Source: Bin5 sp965218625
Lineage (GTDB): Bacteria > Chloroflexota > Anaerolineae > Caldilineales > Caldilineaceae
Length of the DNA: 64,000 nucleotides
Direction of reading: 5' to 3'
NCBI GenBank assembly: GCA_965218625.1
Contig: CBDCLG010000016.1
Location: 186,001 to 250,000, forward strand
Shown here: piece by piece, positions 44,591 to 52,175 of the stretch
Layout: every line of letters begins with the position of its first letter
Position numbering within the stretch: the stretch's first letter is position 1
The notes under the pieces: generated by a model
Database searches by the model: none
Told to the model about the DNA's origin: nothing
What the model saw: the letters and a program-made list of their open reading frames with translations, nothing else
Position numbers and translations under genes: made by a program

Positions 44591-45067
44591 TCAGATCGGG
44601 AACTCGTACGAAGGGTCGGTCGCCGCGCGCGCCAGCCGGCCGCCCAGTTCGCGCGTCGTCTGGATCAGGGCGTCGAGCGTGGCTGCAAAGAGAGGAAAGG
44701 AGAGCGCCTCGAGAGGGAGTTCAGCCTGCAGGGCGACGTCGCCGTCGCCGTCGAGCGCAAATCGGACCAGGCGGACAGACTGGTTGAGGCGCAGGAGGAG
44801 CGATGCCAGCGCCTGTCTGCACTCCGGAGCGGGCGTTGGGGTGAGAGGACTCACCGCGAAGTGCAACCAATCTTCTCCGGTGGCTACGTACAGGTCAAAC
44901 TCCTCATCCTCTTCGTCGGCAAAACTGCTGCGCCAGACGCCATCGGCGACCGCCTCGCAGCCCCACTCGTAGCGCTCGAACAGAGCCGGTATTTCCACTG
45001 CCTCATACCTTGCAGACGGCCACGTAACGGCGGGGTCCAATCGGTGCGGCAAAGGAATTCTTCGCAA
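44591..45067 (-). CDS. YbjN-like / type III secretion chaperone-fold protein, function unknown
   Basis: 158 aa. The C-terminal half ('LLRLNQSVRLVRFALDGDGDVALQAELPLEALSFPLFAATLDALIQTTRELGGRLA') has the strand-helix pattern of the YbjN/CesT-like fold: a short beta hairpin with alternating charged residues followed by a long helix. The N-terminal part has a 'WRSSFADEEDEEFDLYVATGEDWLHFAVSPL' strand block. Such proteins act as small adaptors; no enzyme motif is seen. Convergent with dppF and 11 bases downstream of the small gene at 45078-45368 on the same strand, probably co-transcribed with it. Confidence 0.7.
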   Translation of the reverse strand: MRRIPLPHRLDPAVTWPSARYEAVEIPALFERYEWGCEAVADGVWRSSFADEEDEEFDLYVATGEDWLHFAVSPLTPTPAPECRQALASLLLRLNQSVRLVRFALDGDGDVALQAELPLEALSFPLFAATLDALIQTTRELGGRLARAATDPSYEFPI

Positions 45068-45077
45068 TTGGGCGCCG

Positions 45078-45368
45078 TCATGCGCCCAACGTACGGCGGC
45101 GGCGTTTTTTCAGGTGGCGCAAACGGGAGCGCGGGTGGTCGACGGCTCGGTAGATTTCGTCGGCCGTGAGGCCAGTTGCTTCTTCGAGGTCCATAATTGT
45201 GCGGAAGGAACTGTCTTCCAGCTCCATCAGCCTCTCCCGCTCGAATTCGCTCAGTTTGTGGCCGATGAGGGTGGCTTCGGTGTCCTCCAGGAGATTTTCG
45301 CGGCACTCCAGGCAGATCCACGTATGTCCGATAAGAATTAGGAAATCTCTGACCCTGGCGTTCTGCAT
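45078..45368 (-). CDS. Small conserved-looking hypothetical protein with CxxC pair
   Basis: 96 aa from the ATG at 45368. It starts MQNARVRDFLILIGHTWICLECRENLL, with a C-x2-C pair (CLEC) that could bind metal or be redox-active. The middle is acidic and helical ('EFERERLMELEDSSFRTIMDLEEATGL'), and 'TADEIYRAVDHPRSRLRHLKKRRRR' resembles the end of a small helical DNA-binding domain with a very basic tail. I do not recognise a family. The ORF can be extended upstream, but that part is low-complexity basic sequence. Confidence 0.6.
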   Translation of the reverse strand: MQNARVRDFLILIGHTWICLECRENLLEDTEATLIGHKLSEFERERLMELEDSSFRTIMDLEEATGLTADEIYRAVDHPRSRLRHLKKRRRRTLGA

Positions 45369-45477
45369 ACGGAATCTCCCGGTAGTCCTCACAATAGTAG
45401 CTAACTGAACTGATCTGCCGGCGGGGGGACGTCCTGGCAAACCGGCATTGCAAAAGCGTGCCAGCGCGCCCCGAAAT

Positions 45478-46263
45478 CTACGGCGAAGGCTCCACCGCCG
45501 CCTCGGCGTCGAAGGCCGCGTGTTCCACCAGGCCCGCCGTTTCGACGGGCCAGATTGCCAGCCACGCCTTGCCAATTACGAACTCCTGCGGCAGCTGCCC
45601 CCAGGTGCGTGTATCGGACGAGGCCGGCCGGTTGTCACCCAGAACGTAAAGGTTCCCTGGTTCAACGACCTGCGCCGAGATGTTGCGCGTCATGGGAATC
45701 TGATCATACGGTTCATCGACTGGCAGGCCGTTCAGATAGAGAACACCCTCCAGGATTTCAACCGTGTCCCCCGGCAGCCCGATTATCCGTTTGATATAGT
45801 CCTGGGTGGGGTTGTTGGGATAGTGGAAGACGATCACGTCACCGCGCTTGTGATCGGTCAGGCGGTAGGCCAGCTTGTTCACGAGCAGGTATTGCCCATG
45901 GTGGAAGTTCGGCTCCATCGACTGGCCTTCGATGCGATAGTTCTGGACCAGGCTGCGGATGACAAGAAAGATGAGCACCGCCAGGATCACCGTTTCCAAC
46001 GTCTCGCGCAGCAGCGACTTGAGTTCTATGCCATCTTCTTCCTGCTCTTCTCCTCCAGGCGCGGCCCCATGATGACTCATGCCGCCCAGAGGCACGGCGC
46101 CGCCCGTCGGAACGGCGGTGGCAATCGTCTTCCCGCCTGGAATGGCCGGCTCGGCGCCCTGCTCGCATATCGGTCGGGACTGTAGGTGTTCCCGGGAGGT
46201 CGCGACGCCTTCAGGAGACTCTGTCGCGCCGGAAACAGACCGCGCTGGCAGGTCGGCGTCCAT
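45478..46263 (-). CDS. lepB: Signal peptidase I
   Basis: About 261 aa (ATG at 46263; a TTG at 46299 is also possible, and the start is uncertain). A long disordered N-terminus precedes one TM segment (LETVILAVLIFLVIRSLVQNY). Box B is 'IEGQSMEPNF' with the nucleophile Ser (S127 counted from the TTG). Box D is 'DYIKRIIGLPGD' with the general-base Lys (K170). Box E is 'VLGDNRPASSDTRTWG'. It cleaves signal peptides on the outer side of the membrane and would process the exported proteins in this window. A TATAAT promoter lies ~95 bases upstream. Confidence 0.95.
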   Translation of the reverse strand: MDADLPARSVSGATESPEGVATSREHLQSRPICEQGAEPAIPGGKTIATAVPTGGAVPLGGMSHHGAAPGGEEQEEDGIELKSLLRETLETVILAVLIFLVIRSLVQNYRIEGQSMEPNFHHGQYLLVNKLAYRLTDHKRGDVIVFHYPNNPTQDYIKRIIGLPGDTVEILEGVLYLNGLPVDEPYDQIPMTRNISAQVVEPGNLYVLGDNRPASSDTRTWGQLPQEFVIGKAWLAIWPVETAGLVEHAAFDAEAAVEPSP

Positions 46264-46357
46264 CTCCGACGCATTCGGCTCTTTTTGATCGTCGAGCAAT
46301 GGTTTGGGTCCGGTTTCGTGGCGTATAGCGAGTGTGACTGGTCAGGCAGATGAAGAA

Positions 46358-46387
46358 ATTATATCATTCGACACGAACTGAAAACAA
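46358..46387 (-). promoter_or_regulatory. Candidate promoter of lepB
   Basis: On the minus strand TTGTTT (46382-46387), 18 bases, perfect TATAAT (46358-46363), in a locally A/T-rich stretch upstream of lepB. Confidence 0.5.
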
Positions 46388-46575
46388 GCGGGGCGCTTTC
46401 GCGGCCATCATTGTCCCACCTTTTGAGAGTTGATGGTCCTCGGATCGACCGATTCACTGTCTATCAGGCGAGACGTCTGTCGCCGGACCCTAAGGCGCCT
46501 CAACTTTTCCGCCACTGTCCCCTCGATCACGGCAATTATCCCAAACGAATAACCCAATTATCCCAAATCAGCCGC

Positions 46576-48006
46576 CTATCTGAGAATGTAACGCGTTCCC
46601 CGCTTGTCACCGATTTTGAGCAGCAGCTTCTTGTCGACAAGGTCAGCCAGGTCCAGCCGCAACGTCTCCGCGCCGACGTGCGAACACAGCTGCCTGTAAT
46701 CGCGGTTGGTAATGCTGCCGCTGGCCTGCACATGCTGCATCGCCTTCAACTGGCGTTCGTTCATGTGCTGCTCCCACTCGGGGATGATCTTCTCCAGGTC
46801 CCGGCTGTTCTGCAGGGTAACCGAGAAGCGATGGCTCCTGGCATCAAAGCTCGGCGGCGGATGGCCGGCGGCGACCATCTCCTCGATCATTTTGTCGACA
46901 CCCAGGCCAAGCTCCTCGATGTATCCCCACTGGTACAGACCGTTGACGATGCGGGGATTGCGGCTGTAGTGCTCCTCGACAATGTTGTCGATTGTAATAT
47001 ACGCAGGCAGTCCGCCCGGGCTTGTGATTACGAGGCGGTCGGTGTGCATGTGTATTTCGACGCTGCTGCCCCGCAGGCGGTAGTCGCGGTGGCAGACCGC
47101 GTTCACCAGCGCTTCACGCACGGCAAACGGCGGATACTCGGTGCGGTCTTCGCGCTGCAAGCCCTTGACAACCGCCTTCTTGTCCATCTCCTCCCAGATC
47201 ACCCGCCAGCCGCGCTCGACGATGCGCGCGAGCGGGCCTGTGATCTCCTCGCGCCGGCCATAGCCGAAGGAACCGGCCGCGCCGCCCAACGGCAGGACAT
47301 CCTCGGGACGCTCGCCGGCGGCCTGCGCGGCCCGCTGCATGTCCGACCGGTTGTTGTCAAACTTCACGAAGACGGCCCGGCTCTGGGGCAGAAAGAGCTG
47401 CGGCTCCTTGCCGAATAGCAGCATCCCGCTGATGGTGGGCACGCCGTCTTCGCCAATCGCGCCGATCTGTTGCAGCAGCCTGTTCTTGGGCAGCAGCGTG
47501 CCGCGCGGGTTGCGCTGCTGGCGCTTTTCCAGGTATTCGTCGATTACATCCTCATCCAGGTCATCACGGACGGCGCCGGCGACAACATCGGTCTCGAACT
47601 CGCCCATGGAACGGTTGGCGACCAGCATCTGCAGCTCGGCCGAGTTGAGTGGGCGGTTTTCGCGGCTGTGGCGCACGAGCGCGCGGCCATCGCTGAGAAC
47701 ATGAAGCTCGCTGCTGCGTTCGACCCGCAGCAATACGATCGGCCCGTCCTGCGTTTCCGCCTGCTGCCACTCCGTCGGCATCGGCGGGCGGCACAGCGTC
47801 AGCGCGGCGAGCAACGCGCCTTCCGCCTCCTCGCCCGCAAGCAGGTCGCCCGGCAAGCCGCCGGCGTCGACGCCCAGCACGACGGTTCCGCCGTCACCGT
47901 TGGCGAAGGCGACGAGCGTCTCGGCCAGAGTCTCTGGATTGGGGCTGGGAATGAAGGCGAGCCTCGCGCCGGGCCCTTCGTTGATTAGAGTACGCAGTTC
48001 TGTCAT
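46576..48006 (-). CDS. AlbA_2 / RecG-like (COG2865) putative transcriptional regulator
   Basis: 476 aa. The N-terminal AlbA_2 (Schlafen-type) domain (about 1-125) includes 'LAETLVAFANGDGGTVVLGVDAGG', the usual nucleic-acid-binding segment. The middle contains an HATPase_c_4-like segment ('YPPFAVREALVNAVCHRDYRLRGSSVEIHMHTDRLVITSPGGLPAYITIDNIVEEHYSRNPRIVN'). The C-terminus is a winged helix ('VGAETLRLDLADLVDKKLLLKIGDKRGTRYIL'). Such proteins are thought to be regulators or to take part in stress or defense functions; the ligand is unknown. Starts 16 bases after the gyrA stop, so the two are probably co-transcribed. Confidence 0.85.
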   Translation of the reverse strand: MTELRTLINEGPGARLAFIPSPNPETLAETLVAFANGDGGTVVLGVDAGGLPGDLLAGEEAEGALLAALTLCRPPMPTEWQQAETQDGPIVLLRVERSSELHVLSDGRALVRHSRENRPLNSAELQMLVANRSMGEFETDVVAGAVRDDLDEDVIDEYLEKRQQRNPRGTLLPKNRLLQQIGAIGEDGVPTISGMLLFGKEPQLFLPQSRAVFVKFDNNRSDMQRAAQAAGERPEDVLPLGGAAGSFGYGRREEITGPLARIVERGWRVIWEEMDKKAVVKGLQREDRTEYPPFAVREALVNAVCHRDYRLRGSSVEIHMHTDRLVITSPGGLPAYITIDNIVEEHYSRNPRIVNGLYQWGYIEELGLGVDKMIEEMVAAGHPPPSFDARSHRFSVTLQNSRDLEKIIPEWEQHMNERQLKAMQHVQASGSITNRDYRQLCSHVGAETLRLDLADLVDKKLLLKIGDKRGTRYILR

Positions 48007-48022
48007 TGGAGGCGCTGCCGGT

Positions 48023-50653
48023 CTAATCGTCTGCTGGTACCTGATCAGGGCCTATGACGGCCGCGGCCGGATCGCTGCCATTCGCTTCCACGCCGTCGAC
48101 GCCGCGTGTCAGATCCTCGTGTCTGAGCACCGCCAGCGCGGCCACGGTATCGCCTTCGTCCAGGTTGACGATGCGAACGCCGCGAGTAGCCCGCCCGAAA
48201 CGGCTGATGCCGGAGACCGGCGTGCGCAGCACGATTCCATTGCCGGTAATGACGGTTACCTGGTCATTCTCGCCAACAACGCGGGCCGCAACGATTGGCC
48301 CGAGCTCCGAGAGGCGGGAGCGGACCGTCGTCCAGACGCCCTGGATGTAGCGACCCTTGGTGTTGAATTCACTCAGGGGCACGCGCTTGCCGTAGCCCAT
48401 TTCGTGCAGCACAAGCAGGTCGGCGTCCGGCTGCACCACGTCGAAACCGGTGACCAGGTCCCCCGGTAGCAGGCGAAGCGCCCACACACCGGCCGCGGGG
48501 CGCCCCATCGACCGCACCTGGTCCTCGCGCATTCGCAAGGCCTTGCCCCCGCGCGTTACCATGACAAATTCCTGGCTCCCGTCGGTTAGCTGGGCCCACT
48601 CCAATGAATCGTCCTCATCCAGATTCATCGCGATCAGACCGCTGGGACGCACGTGCGCAAACGCGCTGGCCCGAACCCGCTTGATCCGCCCTTTGCGCGT
48701 CAACAAAGTAACATACTCCGCCTTACCGAAGTCGGCGGTCGTCAGCATCGCCGTCACTTCCTCTGCGTGCTGCAGCGTCAGGAAATTGGCAATGTGTGCG
48801 CCCTTGGCCGTCCGCCCGCCCTCCGGCAGCTCATAGACGCGATTCCCGTACACGCGTCCCTTGTTCGTAAAGAACAGTATGTGGTCCAGGGTGCGGGCAA
48901 AGCGCAGATCCATCACCTCGTCCTCGCGGCGTGTCGCCATCCCCTTCACGCCGCGCCCGCCGCGGCCCTGCGCCCGAAACCGATCGGCCGGCGTGCACTT
49001 AATATAGGCGTTCGCGCTGAAACCGATCAGCACATTCTCGAGCGGAATCAGGTCCTCGTCGCTGAAGATGCCGCTGGCGTGCCGTACGATAGAGGTGCGC
49101 CTCTCGTCGCCGAACTTCTCCTTCAGCTCGACGATGTCGTCCCGGATCAGGCCGCGAATCTTGTGCGGGTTGGCCAGCAGGTCCTCCAGGTAGGCGATCC
49201 GCTGCATCACCTCCTGGTACTCATCCTCGATCTTCTGGCGTTCGAGCGCGGCCAGCCGGCGCAGCTGCAGGTCCAGGATCGCCTGCGCCTGGACCAGGCT
49301 GAGATTGAACAGCTCAACCAGCTGCGTGCGCGCGTGCTCGGCGCTTTCGGCGTTGCGGATCGTCGCGATCACCCTGTCGAGGAACCGGAGGGCAGTGCGG
49401 AGCCCTTCCAGGATGTGGGCGCGTTCCCGCTGCTTGTTCAGGTCGAACTCGGTGCGGCGCGAGATCACCTCAAAGCGGTGATCGATATAGATCAGCAGCG
49501 CGCGGCGCAGCCCCAGCGTCACCGGCCGGCCGTTCAGCAGCGAAAGGGCGTTGACACTGAAGGTGGACTGCAGCGGCGTGAATTTGAAGAGCTTATTCTG
49601 CTCCTTTTTCGGCGATGCCCCGCGCTTGAGCTCGATCACGATGCGCATGCCGCTGCGGTCGCTCTCATCACGGAGGTCGCTGATCGCGTCCAGCCGGCCT
49701 GAGCGCGCCAGCTCGGCGATCCGCTCGATCAGCGTCGTCTTGTTTACCTGGTAAGGGATCTCGGTCACAATGATGCGGAAGCGCTGGTTGTCGGTCTCTT
49801 CAATCTCTGTGAGCGCGCGCACGACCACGCGGCCGCGGCCGGTGGCGAAGGCCTGACGCACGCCGTCCGTTCCCAGGATCTCGCCGCCGGTCGGAAAGTC
49901 CGGACCCTTCACCATCTCCATCAACTCATCCAGGCCGATCTGATCGCGCCGTTCCCAGTTGTCAATGACAAACGCGACGGCATCGCAGATTTCGCTCAGA
50001 TTGTGGGGCGGAATGTTTGTGGCCATGCCAACGGCGATGCCGCTCGAGCCGTTGACCAGCATGCTCGGCACCTTGCCCGGCAGGACGAGCGGCTCTTCGA
50101 GGCTGTCGTCGAAATTCGGGCCCCAGTCGACCGTGTCCATCTCGATGTCCTGGAGCATCATTTCGGTCAGCTGCGGCAGCCTGGCCTCGGTATATCGCAT
50201 CGCGGCCGGGCTGTCGCCGTCGATCGAGCCGAAATTGCCTTGCCCGTCCACCAGCGGATAGCGCAGGCTGAACTCCTGCGCCATGCGGGCGAGCGCGTCG
50301 TAAACCGCCTGATCGTTGTGGGGATGATACTTGCCCAGTACTTCGCCGACGATGCGGGCAGACTTCTTATAGCCGGAATTGGCCCGCAACCCCATATCGT
50401 GCATCGCGTAGAGGATACGCCGGTGGACCGGCTTCAGGCCGTCGCGGGCGTCCGGCAGGGCGCGGGCGACGATGACGCTGACAGCATAGTCGAGAAATGC
50501 CGTCCGCATCTCATCTTCGATCGAGACTTCCTCGACGCTCTGCGCGAAGTATCCGTTGCCATTTGACCCGTTCGGGGACGGGACATCGGACGGCAGATTT
50601 CCCAGACCTCCGTCCTCTGGGGAAGCGTCGTCTGTGCCGTTTGGCTCGCTCAT
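48023..50653 (-). CDS. gyrA: DNA gyrase subunit A
   Basis: 876 aa. 'ALPDARDGLKPVHRRILYAMHDMG' and 'AAMRYTEARL' with the DNA-cleaving Tyr154. The C-terminal beta-pinwheel contains the GyrA-box-like 'QGRGGRGV', which identifies gyrase rather than topoisomerase IV. With GyrB it introduces negative supercoils. The quinolone-determining stretch reads HPHNDQAVYD (111-119), where E. coli has HPHGDSAVYD; Gln therefore replaces Ser83 and Asn replaces Gly81. A ~40-residue hydrophilic N-terminal extension precedes the conserved start. gyrB is not adjacent. The C-terminus has a short acidic tail. Confidence 0.97.
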   Translation of the reverse strand: MSEPNGTDDASPEDGGLGNLPSDVPSPNGSNGNGYFAQSVEEVSIEDEMRTAFLDYAVSVIVARALPDARDGLKPVHRRILYAMHDMGLRANSGYKKSARIVGEVLGKYHPHNDQAVYDALARMAQEFSLRYPLVDGQGNFGSIDGDSPAAMRYTEARLPQLTEMMLQDIEMDTVDWGPNFDDSLEEPLVLPGKVPSMLVNGSSGIAVGMATNIPPHNLSEICDAVAFVIDNWERRDQIGLDELMEMVKGPDFPTGGEILGTDGVRQAFATGRGRVVVRALTEIEETDNQRFRIIVTEIPYQVNKTTLIERIAELARSGRLDAISDLRDESDRSGMRIVIELKRGASPKKEQNKLFKFTPLQSTFSVNALSLLNGRPVTLGLRRALLIYIDHRFEVISRRTEFDLNKQRERAHILEGLRTALRFLDRVIATIRNAESAEHARTQLVELFNLSLVQAQAILDLQLRRLAALERQKIEDEYQEVMQRIAYLEDLLANPHKIRGLIRDDIVELKEKFGDERRTSIVRHASGIFSDEDLIPLENVLIGFSANAYIKCTPADRFRAQGRGGRGVKGMATRREDEVMDLRFARTLDHILFFTNKGRVYGNRVYELPEGGRTAKGAHIANFLTLQHAEEVTAMLTTADFGKAEYVTLLTRKGRIKRVRASAFAHVRPSGLIAMNLDEDDSLEWAQLTDGSQEFVMVTRGGKALRMREDQVRSMGRPAAGVWALRLLPGDLVTGFDVVQPDADLLVLHEMGYGKRVPLSEFNTKGRYIQGVWTTVRSRLSELGPIVAARVVGENDQVTVITGNGIVLRTPVSGISRFGRATRGVRIVNLDEGDTVAALAVLRHEDLTRGVDGVEANGSDPAAAVIGPDQVPADD

Positions 50654-50844
50654 TCACCTTCTCCTGCTGCTAAAACAGTCCAGGGTGACTTTCTCCACCA
50701 TCATCGATCGGGAGAACACTGAACCCTCGAAACAGTTGGTCTGCAAGCCGCGCGGGCGTCGATGTCAGACAGAAACTGAACGGCCGCGCAGGCTAAATCA
50801 AGCCCTTCAAGCCGGGGCATCTGAAACAGTTCCCAAGCCCTACA

Positions 50845-50874
50845 ATTATACCCGATACCGCCAATTTTCGCTAA
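50845..50874 (-). promoter_or_regulatory. Candidate promoter of gyrA
   Basis: Perfect TATAAT on the minus strand (50845-50850); the best -35 is TTAGCG (50869-50874) with an 18-base spacer, which is weak. Predicted leader of ~185 bases to the gyrA ATG. Confidence 0.4.
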
Positions 50875-51121
50875 CGCCAAGGCGCTCCCAACTTCAACAT
50901 CCACTGCGCCGAACGATTCTCTCCGCGTCCTCTTCCCCCGCCTTCCCGGTTACGCCTGAGGCCATCGATCCCTTGCACTGCAGCGCCTTCCCCATCGGCG
51001 GATCTTCATAACCTTTCCTAACCCTTCGTGCCCCCACGCGCCTCTTAGCGGCTCTTAGCGGCTCTCCTCCCGCCCAATCATCGGCAGCCGCAGATGCGCA
51101 TCCGCCAAGCCGGGGCAGAAC
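50875..51121. other. Intergenic region between rplI terminator and gyrA promoter
   Basis: No supportable gene. Contains a trivial 10-bp tandem repeat (CTCTTAGCGG twice, 51042-51061). Open frames across it are low-complexity shadow translations. Confidence 0.35.
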
Positions 51122-51150
51122 AAAAAAGACAGGACCGGTGTCCTGTCTTT
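51122..51150 (-). terminator. Rho-independent terminator of rplI
   Basis: Reading the minus strand: 11-bp perfect stem (AAAGACAGGAC / GTCCTGTCTTT), 4-base loop, then a run of six T (A's at 51122-51127 on the plus strand). About 50 bases after the rplI stop. Confidence 0.85.
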
Positions 51151-51198
51151 CCGTCTTCGTATAGTCATCAGATGGGACTACTGAACTGGCGGGGCCGA

Positions 51199-51804
51199 TT
51201 ACTCCTCCTGCTCATCCTCGTCGCCTTCCCCGCCCGAGTCAGCCTCAGAAACGCCTTCGATCAACTCAGCCGCGGCCTCCTCTTCCAGCAGGGCCTGGGC
51301 CGCGGCCTCGCGGTCCTTCTCTCGCTGTTGCGCGTCGGCCCAGCTCTCGCCTTCGCGCACGGCCGCGACCGCAAAAGTGGCCTCAACCTCCGGCATCAGC
51401 CTGATCGTCAGGTCGTACAGGCCAAGCTCCCGAATTGAGGCGCCCAGCATGATCCGCCTGCGGTCGACCTCGAACGCTACCGCTTCCGTCAGCCGCTCGG
51501 CGATTTCGGAGGTTGTGATCGAGCCGTACAACCGGTCATTGTCGCCCGCCCGCACCTCGAACAGCAGCTGTTGACCGTTGAGGACCTGCGCCTGCGCTTC
51601 GGCGTTCGAGAACTCCTGCGCCCGTTTGCGAACTGCCGTCTGCCGTATCTCCTCGGCCTGTTTGAGCGCGCCCCTGGTCGCAACAATCGCCTCCCTGCGC
51701 GGGATCAGGTAGTTGCGGGCATAGCCCCTGGCCACGGAGTGAACTTCACCGGCCATCCCCAGACTGGGGATATCTTCCGTCAGAAGAATTTTCATGCGTG
51801 CCAT
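51199..51804 (-). CDS. rplI: 50S ribosomal protein L9 with acidic C-terminal extension
   Basis: 201 aa against ~150 for typical L9. 'MKILLTEDIPSLGMAGEVHSVARGYARNYLIPRREAI' is the N-terminal rRNA-binding domain signature. The long central helix ('GALKQAEEIRQTAVRKRAQEF') and C-terminal domain ('RLYGSITTSEIAERL', 'ELGLYDLTIRLMPEVEATFAV') are complete. An extra ~45 residues follow, rich in Ala/Glu/Asp ('AAAQALLEEEAAAELIEG', 'GGEGDEDEQEE'). Translation may begin at ATG 51804 (MARMKILL) or 51795. No rpsF, ssb or rpsR is beside it in this window. Confidence 0.96.
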   Translation of the reverse strand: MARMKILLTEDIPSLGMAGEVHSVARGYARNYLIPRREAIVATRGALKQAEEIRQTAVRKRAQEFSNAEAQAQVLNGQQLLFEVRAGDNDRLYGSITTSEIAERLTEAVAFEVDRRRIMLGASIRELGLYDLTIRLMPEVEATFAVAAVREGESWADAQQREKDREAAAQALLEEEAAAELIEGVSEADSGGEGDEDEQEE

Positions 51805-52071
51805 CTTATCTCTCTTCCCTCGATTGTCAGGCGGCCGTCATCCGGCGCCACTGGTAGTCCAAGCTCTGCCAGCCCCGCCACGATCTACGCGTGCTCCATC
51901 TTTCGGTTTGCGCGCTCTGCCCCTGGCTGGAACAGTCGCTGGCACCTGTAGCAAAGCCGGCCTATGAACTGTATACTACAAAGCGACATTGTACACCTGC
52001 TGCGGCGTGCCCGGCAAATTCTGCCGGGGCAGACTGCGCGCCAAAAACGGCTCCCGCGCGACGGTGCGGGC

Positions 52072-52135
52072 TGAAGCAGGCCCCGAAAACTGGACCACGA
52101 ACTAAGGTATTCAGTGGAGCGGTTCGGCAACTATT
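52072..52135 (+). mobile_element. Solo IS3-type end relic
   Basis: About 64 bases closely match the left end of the IS3-like element at 55584: both begin TGAAG, share GGCCCC, AAAACTGGACCAC and CTAAGGT, and continue with a matching TGGAGC-GTTC. No transposase follows. It lies ~40 bases beyond the 3' end of the nuclease-methylase gene, in the same orientation as the copy on the gene's other side. Confidence 0.7.
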
Positions 52136-52175
52136 CGAGGGGATGATTCAAAGACCAGACTCGGAGGCAGCCTTA

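Noticed and set aside
50556..51011. 151-codon open frame upstream of gyrA on the plus strand
   Set aside because: Begins inside gyrA in antisense and crosses the gyrA promoter; no ribosome binding site or recognizable domain.
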